A DNA stretch of 64,000 nt, taken from the NCBI GenBank assembly GCA_008694505.1, contig VZDJ01000623.1, positions 16,549,754 to 16,613,753 on the forward strand, given 5' to 3'. Every line of letters begins with the position of its first letter. Positions within the stretch are counted from its first letter, which is position 1. The notes beneath the pieces were generated by a model. It did no database searches, was not told where the DNA came from, and saw nothing but the letters and a program-made list of their open reading frames with translations. This document shows positions 14,700 to 26,875 of this stretch, piece after piece. The DNA is from Cyanoderma ruficeps. Its lineage: Eukaryota; Chordata; Aves; Passeriformes; Timaliidae. The position numbers and the translations under genes are program-made.

Positions 14700-14905
14700 G
14701 GGGGTGAAGGACACGGTGGAGGCACCACGTGCCGGTGGGAAATATAAATAATGTCTGCTAACAGATGTGTTCAAGGCCACGCTGGATGGGGCCCCGAGCA
14801 ACCTCTGGTCTAGTGGAAGCTGTCCCTACCCAGGGCAGAGAGGTTAGAACTAGATGATCTTTAAGGTCCCTTCCAAACCAAAGCATTCTAGGTTTCTATG
14901 ACTTT
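14700..14905 (+). mobile_element. CR1 3' end fragment
   Basis: A plus-strand CR1 3' terminus. TGTTCAAGGCCACGCTGGAT near 14766 is the typical CR1 block, followed by a GGGCAGAGAGGTTAGAACTAG string, then GATGATCTTTAAGGTCCCTTCC at about 14853-14874 and a terminal TTCTAGGTTTCTATGACT. The 206 bases contain no open frame of interest. The left boundary is uncertain because GC-rich sequence extends upstream to about 14690. Confidence 0.85.
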
Positions 14906-17900
14906 TTTACTGGGTTACTATATTACTCCTATTTGCTCTGACAGTTCAGAAACATTCATTCAGTTCCTTGGGTGATGCAGAGCCAAAGTGCAGGGACTTA
15001 TTTTGAGATCTCTTACTGCTGAAAACATAATTAATTTTTTCCGTCAGATCTACATTCCTTGCAGTCAGCCACCAAGACTCAAGGAAATCTAAGAAGAGAC
15101 GCCAAAAAGCCCTCTTCTTGTTTCTTCTATCCACTGCTTTATCTTTCTTTTCAATATACAACAGTCATATTATATTGTTTAATTTGTCAGCTAACCTCAG
15201 AGGAGTGAGATAGTTTTTGGCAGCACCATTCTGAGCTTGGAGTATCTCTCCAAATGCCTTTGAAAGTAATGATGTGAAATGGTGACCATGCTGTTATCCT
15301 GGGTACAGTGAAAGCCATTATCCTGCAGCAGTGGAGGAGCAAAAACACATGCTCATCTTTAAATCTTTAGACTGGTGGCAGTCTAAATTCAGTGCTGAAT
15401 GGTCAAAGTGTCACAGTATTCATGCTAGAAAAAGAGATGGACCTGACCTTTGCAGACAGTCTTATCTTTTGTAAGATGATCAGGGAAACGTGAACATCTG
15501 TGCTGGGGGAAAAAAACGTCATCATTGCAATCTGTGCTGGTAGATTACTTGTAGTTAGGATGACTAATAGCAGGATGTTGAGTGACTGCATGTCATAGCC
15601 TTGGTGAGGTGTGTTTGTTTTATGTTTTTATTCCTTTACTCAAGATATAGTAGGCAAAATAATTGAATTTGTTTGATATCACTGAGTCAGAAACACTTCT
15701 TTAGCTGTTTATTTACTTCATTTTTTTAAACATAGTCATATGAAACAGAATGAAAGGATTTTAGGAAGAAGTGCATCTATCTCATTTTGTTTTGCACGCT
15801 CAAGTCATTTGATGCTGGAGCAAATTATCCAAGCCAGCCTCCCCTGTGTCTTTTCAGAAGAGGATGCAGAGCTGAGTTGGGCTTGTAAAATAATAATATA
15901 GTTCATGTTCATGTGTGGGTTGATCAAAATATATACTTTTATTTTTCTTCTTGGATGATTTTGTGCTGGAAAATGTCAGTTCTAATACGATATTCTGATC
16001 TTGTGACTCTCATATAAACTTGAGATTATTCCAGAGAAGCTATTAAGCTTGATATAGAGTCCTCTGAGATCATAATTTGGCTTATCTTCAGATGTTGAGT
16101 TTTTCCTGCTCCAAAATTCATATGAGTGTCATTGACTTACACAAGATATCTTATAATTTCTCCTTTAACATAAAATAGAACCTCACAGATATTTTTAGTG
16201 GAATATTGGTATGAGAAAGCAAGCTCTTAATCAGTTGCTTATGGCCTCCATACCAAAGGAAGCTTACTAGCAGAAAAATGAGTGGAATAGTTGCCAAAAC
16301 TCTTAATGTAGTCTGACTAATTCTATTCTGTTTTATCCAGTCAAATCCCATACTTGCTTTGCTTTGCCTATATAAATTCTTTTCCCCCAATTTTTCTAAA
16401 GCACCTAGTTACAATCACAGAAAGTGAATTTATGTCTGTACAGAAGGCTGATGTCAGCCACCAGCCACAAAAGTGGCTTTAGCAAACTTGTGGATACATC
16501 ACAAATGTACACTAGATCTGATGCCAGGTGTGCTGGGTAATGTTCAGGCATAAAACAGCATTAGTTGTCCTGGGTTACATCTGAGACATTGAACCTACAT
16601 ATTCATGAATGCTCATATGTGCACGCATGATTGCCCACTTTAAATTTTAATATTTAAAATCTAGCAACCATGCTGAGCAGCTTTACTTATTGATTGGCCC
16701 ACTTGTTTCCATTGGAAGAGACCCAGGAGGGTAAATTGAATGAAAAAAAGATTTGTGTAATAGAAAGTTAAAAAAATTATTGATAATGTTCCATCAAGAA
16801 AAGTTTGCATTGAAAATCTATTTTCACTTTTGTTTTGCTAATAAACCAAATATTTAATTGGCTTTGATCTCCTCTCTCTCTCTTTTTTTGTTAATTGTCG
16901 TAGGAATAATTACGCTGAAAAGAAAGAAAACTTGAACTCTTGCATTGTTTCTAGCATGTCTAATTACTTATTCAAAATGAAAAGGAAAGTTATCATGAAA
17001 AAAGTTGTCAGCCTTGCTTTTCTGTGCAAAATATTTTTCCACAGAAATAATATGGAATTTAAACAGAAAGTTTCCTAATTATTAATAGAAATGCGTACCA
17101 TCCCTTCTAATTTCAAAAGAGATGAAATTGGGTTTTTTTCATCTCTCTTGGTCTTGTGCTCTCCTTTTTTCTTTTTCTTACTCTTCCTTTCTCCCTCTCC
17201 TTGCTTATTTGATGTCTAGGGATTAGGATAAAAACACCCCACCAACAAACAAAGCCACAAAGCATAAAAAGATTTTGTAAAGGAATATAAAGAAATTTAA
17301 ATATGGAAAACAAGTTGAAAATATTTTTACTCTTTCGGGTGGTATTTTATCCAGCATGCAGAAAAACCAGAATTTTATTGGTTTGTTTGTAGATTCTGCC
17401 TGTTTATGTCTCATTTGGCCCAAATGCCAAATTTATTATTTATAACTTGGGTTTGACAATGGAGTAGCCCAACTCAACTGAAATAAAATTCTGTTTAACT
17501 TAAAATACTTTAAACAGTAAATAACAAAATATAATAATCTCATCAAAATTACACAGTGTGCTAGCTTCCTATTAATATATTTTTAGTACTATTTCGGTTA
17601 GTCTTTGTTTATGCAATGCTTTTGGGGAACAGTATGACTCCAGCAGACCAATCTGATTTATTTTCTTTTTCCTTTGACTCTTCTTTCCATGTTTAACTGT
17701 CTATTTGTCTACAGCTTTTAGCTCCAAATAAGCATTGAAGGCTTTAATTTATTTAGCACTATATACCCATTTTTTCCTAGCAATTCAAATGAAGAAAACA
17801 GGTGACAGTCTCTCCAGAATTTATACTTGTTTTTCAGCCATTCCTGCTGCTCTATAAAAACAGATTTGCAGATAATCCATACTGGAGTCTGATATTTGCA

Positions 17901-19597
17901 ATTTAGTGAGAGAATAGAAGAAAAGAAACTATACATAAACCTATAAAGTTAATAGCAATATACTGTCTTTTGGAGTATGCCTGCCGCCACTGCCATGAAT
18001 GCTGTGAAATCTCCATTGTATCAACAAATTTTGGACAGAATTGTTATTAAAACTACATAATATTCTATATAAGAAAATATGAAGAATAATTGATGTTATC
18101 TGGTATCTTGATGAACATAAATTTAATAGTTCAGCACTCAACTCTGCCTGAAATAGGTAGATGGGGTTTTTTTTACTGTTATCATTTTATATCATTGTAA
18201 TTATTTTTGACAATATACTATCATCCAACCTATTCCACAATAATGTGAGCAGCATCATGATAGATGAAGTCTATTTCGTGCCATTCAAGAATGCAGATCA
18301 GCTCTGGAACGGACTGTTTAAATGTTTATAGGTCAGCTGAAAGCTATTAAAGGAATTGCCAGATAAATCTTTTAAAAGTCTGTTTTCATTTATTTACAAT
18401 ATGAGCAAACTTTAATTAGTGGGACTATTTTTCTCTGTTGGGGGAAAAAAATGTACTTCAATAATGGATAAAGAATGAATACTCCTACAAATATTTTCAA
18501 TCCAAGTGGTGCAGCAGCTTTCCAGAAAAGGGTTTTTTCTCTCTCTGACATTAGAAGTTTCATAAATGGCAGTGACCTTATCCTGAGAAATAAAGGCAGC
18601 GTTTGAAACCTGGACTGACCATTGCTAAATGTACATCTGCTGAAATTTGATGAAATAAGAAATCTCTGAAAAAGCTTGTATTAGGCACAGGCTTAAATTC
18701 AGACAAACACTGTGGATGGGATATAACCTTTTAAAAGTCCTTCTGTATCTCATCAATCAGTTTATTTCCATTTTCCTTTCCCACTACAATAGATCTGGTT
18801 TGGACGTCAGCCATGGGATGGAAGCAAGGGAAAATGTTCCCAGTGTCAAACATTTATCTGGCTTTTACTTGGAGAGGAAGTTGAGAGTTACTGCCCCCTC
18901 TCACATTTTCAAAATATAAATCTTGGAAGCCTGATTGGGAAGATTTTGGAACTAATACTGTGCTTAGAAAATACAGGATGAAATCTTATCCAAGCGTTTT
19001 GATAGCAGAGTTTGTTTCCCCATCTTCCTGTCTTGTTTTGAAGCTGGACTGCATAACTTTTCCTCACTAACATTTTTACTTTGTTTGTTTGTTTTTTCAA
19101 TACTAACTTTCTAGAATGAAAGGGATCACATCATATTTCAAAGCCTTTATTGTGACATTAAACCTTTGAACTACTGTTAAGGAAATTTCCCTAAGGCTGA
19201 ATATCTGAAAGGTTATTAAAAATTTAATTTCACAAATGGTACCTAGGCTAAAAAATAATAATATCTAAACACTACTTAAAACCTTGATTGCCTAATCGTA
19301 TAAATCCCGTTGCTCCTTACTTTTAAATAAAGCAGAAATTACTATTAAAAATACAGAAATTTAATTTTCATAACAGGATTTCAGAAGAAGCATGGAGATT
19401 CTAGGTCCTATATCTTTTATGTTGGTCGAAACTGCACATGTATTGTATCTATGACTGTTATATGGAGTCAGTTTTAAAATTCAGTTCTTTTAAAATGGTC
19501 TTAAAGAAAGTGTATTTCACCTTTAGGGCATGAACCCACATAGGAGGCCATTAGTGGGAATATCTGAATAATTCTGAAAAGGGGATATAGATGTTTC
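14906..19597. other. AT-rich unique non-coding sequence
   Basis: About 4.7 kb with no recognised gene or repeat. Short minus-strand frames (60-79 codons) at 14946-15161, 16151-16390 and 17113-17423 are not protein-like. The region has scattered poly-T runs and TTTTTCTTTTT-type pyrimidine stretches, for example near 17160-17200. Confidence 0.5.
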
Positions 19598-19692
19598 ATA
19601 AAATGACAGAATGGTTTCGAGTAGAAGGGACCTTAAAGATCATCTAGTTCCAACTACCCTGCCATGGGCAGGGACACCTTCTAGTGGGTTAC
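19598..19692 (-). mobile_element. CR1 3' end fragment, minus orientation
   Basis: Reads on the plus strand as the reverse complement of a CR1 terminus: GACAGAATGGTTTCGAGTAG, then GGGACCTTAAAGATCATCTA, then CTGCCATGGGCAGGGACACC, ending at about 19692. Only about 95 bases of the 3' end are present, so it is a strongly 5'-truncated insertion. Confidence 0.88.
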
Positions 19693-20479
19693 ATGATACC
19701 AGGACTAATTTGAAAAAGAGATTCATGTAAGGAGTGTAGAGTCCCTTGACTTGCCCCATAGACGGTAACTTTCCAGTCATTATCTGTAGACTTTTCCTGT
19801 TCTCTCTGACATAAGAAAAAGTCTATAAAAAGCCCCTAGATTCTAGACTGCTAACTTCTTCAATCCAGGGAAGCACTTCCAACATGAGTCACTAGGTTCT
19901 GTCCTCTAAACCGATACTACCATGATACCAGGGCTTTTCAATACTGCTTTTAATCATATACTAAAAGCCTTCTCTGTTTTCAGCAATTTACTTTTATGGA
20001 CGTCACCTTTGTTTTATGGCATCAAGTTTAGGTGGCTTTCAGGAGTTTTTTCCTTATTCAAGATTTTTTCCTTGTGATTTTCTGTGGATTTTAGCATTAC
20101 TTTCACTGCAGAGTCACCTGTATTCCATCTCTTCATGTATCACTTGTGAGTTGTTTTTTTAAAACAACAAACAAAAAAGTGTAGACCTTCTCCAGAAGCA
20201 ATGTATTCAGACATCCTGAATGTGAGGCATATCTCTTCACTTGTCTCTATCTATCCTTCTTTCTTCCTACTATTCTTATTCCTATAATAGCTACACTTAA
20301 TCTGCTACTCTGTGTGCTGGGTGACTTCATACACTTTTAATACCACCGAGTATGAGGAAGCCTCAAGTGCTCTAGATAAGGGCTGTGGCTCTCCTTGGTA
20401 GATGTGCTCTCGTGGCCACAAAGGTTCTGCATGTCACTTTATTCCTATCTTTTTTAACAACTTGAACCATGCAAAACAA
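19693..20479. other. unique non-coding sequence between two CR1 fragments
   Basis: No gene or repeat recognised. A small perfect inverted repeat, GTTGTTTT and AAAACAAC separated by a short T run, lies at about 20150-20168. Confidence 0.5.
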
Positions 20480-20930
20480 CCTTTTCTAACAACCTGCACC
20501 AAGCTGGAGGGAGCAAACAGTGTTCTGGAGGTCTGCCATCCTGTGGAGCCTCTACAGATAGGCAGAAACCTCTGGAAATTCAGCAAAGGCAAATGCAGCG
20601 TCACACATCTGCCATACAAGTTAGGAACTGACGAGAAAAAGCGCCTTTGTAGAGGAGAACCAGGCACTTGTGGTGGGGAATCCACCAGCCATCAGTGTGC
20701 TGCCACAGCAGGAGGGAAGGCCAACAGAATCATGGACTACATTAATCAGAGCAAATCCATCAGGGGAAATGTCTGTGTCCCACCATTCAAACTTCTGAAA
20801 GGACATCTCACTAAATATGTTCAGATTGGGGATTTCCAGTACAGTGGTGATATTGGACAAACTAACCTCCAAAGTCTCTTTCAACCTAGATTACAACTTG
20901 ACCCTATGACTCTGTTTCATCTCCATCCTA
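20480..20930 (+). mobile_element. CR1 LINE fragment with internal deletion
   Basis: Plus-oriented, diverged CR1. The ORF2-like part starts near GCACCAAGCTGGAGGGAG (about 20498) and includes AATTCAGCAAAGGCAAATGC (20577-20596) and GGGAAGGCCAACAGAATCAT near 20715. It then runs into the CR1 tail (CCTCCAAAGTCTCTTTCAAC near 20867, CTATGACTCTG near 20904). Compared with the family, the stretch between the central ORF2 block and the tail is far too short, so a large internal piece has been lost. This copy holds the longest open frame in the window (187 codons, 20402-20965). The frame continues through non-coding flank and the tail, so it is fortuitous and not an intact ORF2. Confidence 0.75.
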
Positions 20931-23900
20931 CCAAAGTGTACCAGGAGATACAGCACAGAAGGTGAAAAAAAAGACTGAAAATTATTACTTATTCTTAACA
21001 GTTGTTGTTACACTGTTGTACTTATACACTTCAGGTACAAAGAAACAAGTTGTGTGTTCATTTCTTTGGGTTTTTTTCCTAGTGAACATCTGATTAGTTC
21101 ACGCTAAACTTCTCAAGCTTAATGAAAACTTTATCTATTTTAATTACTAATACACTGTATATCCTGTCATATCTTTGTAGTAAAATAAAATAACTGGTAG
21201 AGTCTTGCAGGTGAAACTATTATTTCCAATGTGATTTTGACATTTCAGAGATGAAACACCATAAGAATAAATTAATTAATAAGTTGATAGGAATAAATTA
21301 ATGAATAAAGGTGTTAGAACAACAAGGCCCACACAGAAGGGTATACATACAACACAAACAGAACATTTAAAATTATAGCACATATGCATTTCTACTCCAC
21401 TGTTCTTACTCTGCTTTTAGATCCAAATCCAAAATGCAAGGATGAACTAAAACCCCACCTCTATGTAATATTATATTATATTATATATTATAATCTCTTA
21501 TGTTTTATATATATTTAGCCAAAACTGGTGATTCTTCTCTTTTAAAATCATTTTTCTATGACTGAGTGGAAATACCTATGGTTTGTTGCACAGTGTGGCA
21601 TTCTATGCGTGTTTAATCATTTTGTCTGTCTGCACTGGAGTTTGCATAACAGCTTCTCCAGCAAATCATCAATCTTCATGAAGAGAGAGTAAATTTGTCT
21701 AGATTTATATTCCATATCTTCTGACTTTTTTTTTACACACAAATGTAAGGAACGAACATTTAAATAAAAAATTATGAATGTTAGAAACACGTTTTCCTTT
21801 TTCCAGGATTTCATGGCTATTGTGAATATTGATAGGAAGGGATAAGGTTTATCACTGTCATTAAGTAAATGTAGTGTGATGTTGGTGTCTGAGCACTTTG
21901 AGTAATCTTTACAAAGGCCTGAATTTTTAGCATGGTTATTCAATTAATTATTTTTCTGGAGTCATGCATAGGGATTTTGTTTTGTTATTTTTTTATGTCC
22001 TTGCATGAATGGGAATTTTTTACCTGATCCACAGGGACCATATAGACTCTGTGGGGAAACCTTAGAAGGATACTATATTTTGCATCTGTATAACTTTATA
22101 TAAGTCTGGTTCATAAAGGTAAAGACAGAGCTGTACAATGTGTGTGACGCATAAAGTTATAATAATTTTGGGTTTATATGTTACTTGAAAAAATTTTCAT
22201 TACCTTTAAGGATGGCAACTTGTCAGAACAGAAAGGTCAAGAACGAGACTGTGTGAGAATATTAACTGACATAAGTTTAATTCTACAGCTTTGCCAATTA
22301 ATGCGTGTAAATAACACTTTCTTGAGAGACTAGAAGAATGAGAGACAAATCCACAGATCTGTCATTCATGAAAAAAGAAACTCATAAAAATAAACACCTC
22401 CTGGAGAGGATAGGACTGATCCCTGAGAGTAATGTTACTTTTGGTAGGTGGGAGAAGATGCAGGATTAGTAGTTCAGAGGTCAAGATTTACCCTAGAACA
22501 GGTAACTTTGTCAGAAAAAAACTTATGATTTTTTTCCCCTATCATGTTGAATTTGGGAGCATTCCGGATGTCAGTCAAACTCCCTACAGTTTGCACTCCC
22601 TATATATGAGGATGCTGGGATCTCAATTAGTTTGAGAATATGACTAATATGAAGTGCTCATAAACAGTCATTTTTCCATATGATTTACAAGTGCACTATA
22701 TTGAAATAAGACCCACTTGCCATGCTTTAATTACTTTTTCATCTACAGATTTTGCCTGTCATTATTTTCTCTTTTATTACACCCAATTTCTAAATTTAAT
22801 GACTGACATGAAGCTGAGACCAACCTCTGAGATAACCTACTTAAAACATTCCCACTGCCTTGTGGTTCACCATTTTAACTGACGTTCTGAAACCTAATGA
22901 TTTGTTCCAGTTGATTTTATATTTTGACATTTATATGATTTTATTTTATATTAAACTTTATTCGAATATCCTGTACTATACAGCATTGTTGTAGAGACAA
23001 AACTTTCACTTTTATAAAAGGCAAAAATATTGTGTGACATATGTAACAACCTAAAACCATTTATGCAACTTTGATTTATCCATGTGAGTTTTTGTTGTTG
23101 ACATACCACACTGTTTTACATGATTGTACATGAGACTGTATTGAAACTAGATGACCTAATGAATCCTTATTTATCTTTTTCTTAGATAATGCCATGGAAT
23201 CAGTTGATTTCTGATTCTCTCAGATCTTTCAGTATTGTCACGCTACCCTTTAAAATTCAGCAGCACAGATTCAGAGTTTTTGGTTTGTCAGAAAATTTAT
23301 GATTGTTCAATGGAGATATTTGAATTGATTGAATTGAAAACATTTAGTAGTTTCTCTTAAGTATATATCCTGATTACTAATGGAGAAGAAATATTTCCTT
23401 TTCAATAAGAAACATATACCCTGGTGCTTTCTAAGACTGCATTTAGAAATCCTGTAAACAGGCTTTCTTTTCCTTTGTTTTTCTTTTCCTTTGAATGTTC
23501 TTTTATTGCTGACACTTAAATGTGTGTGAAAGTTTGACACTTGCTGGAGGAAGAATAATTTAGGATCTGATTCATTCTCTATTGTACCTGTTTTAATTAA
23601 TGCTGTACAGATTAAAATTTGGAAGTCAGATTAGAATTTCATCATGAAAACTGGTTTGGGGTTTACAGAACACAATGGAAACACCTTTCTTTGAATAGAT
23701 GGACTTCAGAAAGAAAAAAATCTTACATTGTAGTAATGCACCCCACACACTCAGCAAGTGTTTTCCATATAGGGAAAGTTTAAGGCTCACCCCTTAAGGT
23801 AAAGAACCCAGATTCTTCCATACCCTCCTGAGAGGGATTGGCTCAGGGACAGAAGGAAGCATCTATTTGATCTTGTCACCATTCTTCAAACCCTGTATCC

Positions 23901-25921
23901 CTCTCTCTATTGGCTGTTAGCCAGGTTATCCCTCCTAAAACATTCAGTGTTTTAAAATAAGCACAAAAGGTAGTAAAGGCTTTTTGAGATGCTTTAGCAG
24001 GGTGTCTGAGGTTTCTCAGGCATCTGTGCATGGCTTATTATTTGTTTTCTGCAACATTTTGTTACTGTGTTATTTTTTCATTATTAAACCTTTTGATTTA
24101 CAAAAACATCTTCGAGGAACAGTCTTGCTAATTATTATAGCCCTTTTTCTGCTAGGCTGGACCCTCGGAGTGTGGAGTTAAACCCACAATACATGACAAA
24201 GAGGGGTTATGAGATCTGTGGAATAATCAGCACCAGTTTGAAGCGCAGTAACAAGTGAAGAGATAGAAATTACAAGCAAGATTGGTAACACTGTAATCTC
24301 TGTGAAACGAGTCTAATTATGTAACATTTTGTTATTCTGTGAGATGGAACTTGATGAGCAGGAAATTGACTCCAGTCCATTGTCATCTGCTGAATACTTT
24401 GCCTTATTCTCTATTTGGGCACCTAGGAGAAGTAAAGTAAAAGAGAAGGGTGACACCTAAAGTTTATCTGTAGGAACAAAATAGTTCCCTAATCTTCATG
24501 TCTAATGTGTAATTAGTATTTTAAGTAGAATTGAAGTTAACTTCAGAGAAAACAGAAATTAATACAGAGAAAGATATTAACTGAAACACTATAATTTATT
24601 ACTGAAATTTTATCTTTTGGAGTTTTATTTTTTTTTAATAAGTGATAATTCTATGAGTTTTGTCTCCTGAAGCCTAAACAGGTAATCTGAGGGATTAGAG
24701 AACTCAATAAAGAGTTGATCTCTTGTTTACCATGTTTGGGAGCAATCAGCTGCTGTTAAAGAAGGTCTTTTGCAAAGGAACAAAAGTGTCAGAAACTAAA
24801 ACCCATACTAGGGTGACCTCCAAGCTTCAGTTTCTATTTTATCAGGAAGAAAAATATTCTATCCCAATTTAAGAAACCATTTGGAAAATTTCACCCCAGA
24901 ATAATGTTATCTTGCTAAGTCTGCAGAGAGCTTGGAATATCATCTCAACGAGCTTGGACTATTTGCTGGAGTTATGAATGCTGGAAAGACTGTTCCAGAA
25001 GTAATGAGAGGAAAAGAGAATATTTGCTAGTCTTCCAACATGTCTATAATGACTGCTGTAATGTTCAAGATGTTGACATCACCATGTCCAAACACACACA
25101 AAAAAATTCTTTCCTTCTTCAAACCTCATACCATTCCTCTGGAGACAAACATCTTTGTTAAAAATAAGTTTGGTGTCCCAGACTCTACAGCACACTCATA
25201 GTTCTCCTGTGTTTGGGGATACACCAAACTTTAAGGCCACTGGGACTATTTCAAGCTCAAATTTTATATCAATTACATTAAATGTACTTTTCCTTACGGA
25301 AACACACATAAAATTCTCCAACTTCAAGCATCCACTCTGTGCAAACTGTGTATTTTTATCAAAACCTTCTAGAGGAAGAGTTTTGTTGAAAAAAACTGAT
25401 GTTTGTTTGCAGTTTTCAGCATTTTTCTGGAAATATTTTCTTGTGAGTCTCCATTAAAACTCTCTTATCCATTCATCTCACACAATCATTGTATTTAAAT
25501 TGAGCTTCTCTGAGGTCTTGCCCGCTACTTAATGTTTTTTCAGTTTTTCAAGATCCCATGATGGGCAGTATTGCACATCAGAGCAGCACTGCTTATTAGA
25601 CTGAGTTTAAGGGACACGAGGCAGACGAGAAGACCTGGTGAACTGTACGCACTGGAAAAAATATCAGCTAATGAGAAGATTTCATTCCAAGGAATTCTCG
25701 TTTCAAAATATTTCAAACTGGACTGAGCAGTGTTTGAAACAAACTCTCATTGGAAACAGGATGGTTATGTGATGGAATATGTTGTTAGGGAAGTGAGAAT
25801 TGGTACCTCCCAACAGATGTGTCTATGGGTTTGTTCTGCTGACCAGGGTTATACTACATGAGGGTTAAACTAGCAGAAGATTTGGGTGAATCTTCACAGC
25901 TGCCTTTTCATTCCTCCAATT
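20931..25921. other. AT-rich unique non-coding sequence
   Basis: About 5 kb without recognised genes or interspersed repeats. Simple-sequence features are a small AATAAATTAAT duplication at about 21265-21305 and a TTATA-rich stretch at about 21467-21495. Open frames are at most 108 codons (21617-21943, minus) and have no recognisable domain. Confidence 0.5.
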
Positions 25922-26099
25922 AAAAAAAAAAACACAAAAAAAAACCCCACAAAAAAACCCAAAAAACCACAACAACACCACAAAAAAACCAAAACAAACC
26001 AACAAGCAAAAACCCCACACAACCTAAAAGAACCCAACCCAACCAACAAACAAACAAAAAAACAACAACAAAAAGACCCACAACCCCCCCCCGAAAAAG
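25922..26099. repeat. A/C-only low-complexity tract
   Basis: 178 bases of the plus strand that are about 97% A or C, an irregular mix of A runs, CAAA, CAAC and CCCC steps ending in a run of nine C. I count one T and five G in the tract. The complementary strand is almost pure G/T with several GGG runs. Lysine/proline/glutamine-rich and glycine/cysteine/phenylalanine-rich frames across it on the two strands are consequences of composition, not genes. Confidence 0.9.
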
Positions 26100-26519
26100 T
26101 AGAAAAGACCATAGGCTTCTCCATAGCCTCTCTCTTTTAAAATACTTGGAGATGTCTTGCTGTTTTCAGAGTAGAGACAGAAAAGAAGATTTACATCTGT
26201 ATTTTTTTCAGTATTCCATTGGCACCATAGTGTCATTGAGATTTCCACCATTAATCCTGAAAGAAATGCACTTTCACAGAATGTTAATTTTCTCATATAT
26301 AGATCTGAAAGCATCCTTAGTATGGTGTTGATTGCCTACAGGGAGAGAAAATTTAGCTACGAAACCCAGCAATCTTGCAATGTCCTCATTAAGATTGACA
26401 ATCATCAACTTATACGCCTATCAATCATGAGAGAATTCTTGGAAGCTTGTGGCATTTGATCCTTCTGCTGTTTTTTAGGAAAAAAAAAGAAGAAAAGTTT
26501 GATATAGATTGTGAATGAT
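26100..26519. other. unique non-coding sequence
   Basis: No gene or repeat recognised between the A/C tract and the CCTCT microsatellite. Confidence 0.5.
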
Positions 26520-26548
26520 GCCTCTCTCCTCTCCTCTCCTCTCCTCTC
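26520..26548. repeat. CCTCT pentanucleotide microsatellite, truncated by the gap
   Basis: About five units of a TCTCC-type pentanucleotide run directly into the assembly gap, so the true array length is unknown. Confidence 0.9.
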
Positions 26549-26875
26549 NNNNNNNNNNNNNNNNNNNNNNNNNNNNNNNNNNNNNNNNNNNNNNNNNNNN
26601 NNNNNNNNNNNNNNNNNNNNNNNNNNNNNNNNNNNNNNNNNNNNNNNNNNNNNNNNNNNNNNNNNNNNNNNNNNNNNNNNNNNNNNNNNNNNNNNNNNNN
26701 NNNNNNNNNNNNNNNNNNNNNNNNNNNNNNNNNNNNNNNNNNNNNNNNNNNNNNNNNNNNNNNNNNNNNNNNNNNNNNNNNNNNNNNNNNNNNNNNNNNN
26801 NNNNNNNNNNNNNNNNNNNNNNNNNNNNNNNNNNNNNNNNNNNNNNNNNNNNNNNNNNNNNNNNNNNNNNNNNNN
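26549..26875. other. assembly gap, 327 N
   Basis: A continuous run of N. The left edge lies inside a pyrimidine microsatellite; the right edge resumes with GGAAACAAACAAAC, not in the same repeat. Several apparent open frames spanning it are made of unknown residues and mean nothing. Confidence 0.99.

Noticed and set aside
25886..26140. Lys/Pro/Gln-rich and Gly/Phe/Cys-rich frames on both strands
   Set aside because: Pure products of the A/C low-complexity tract.
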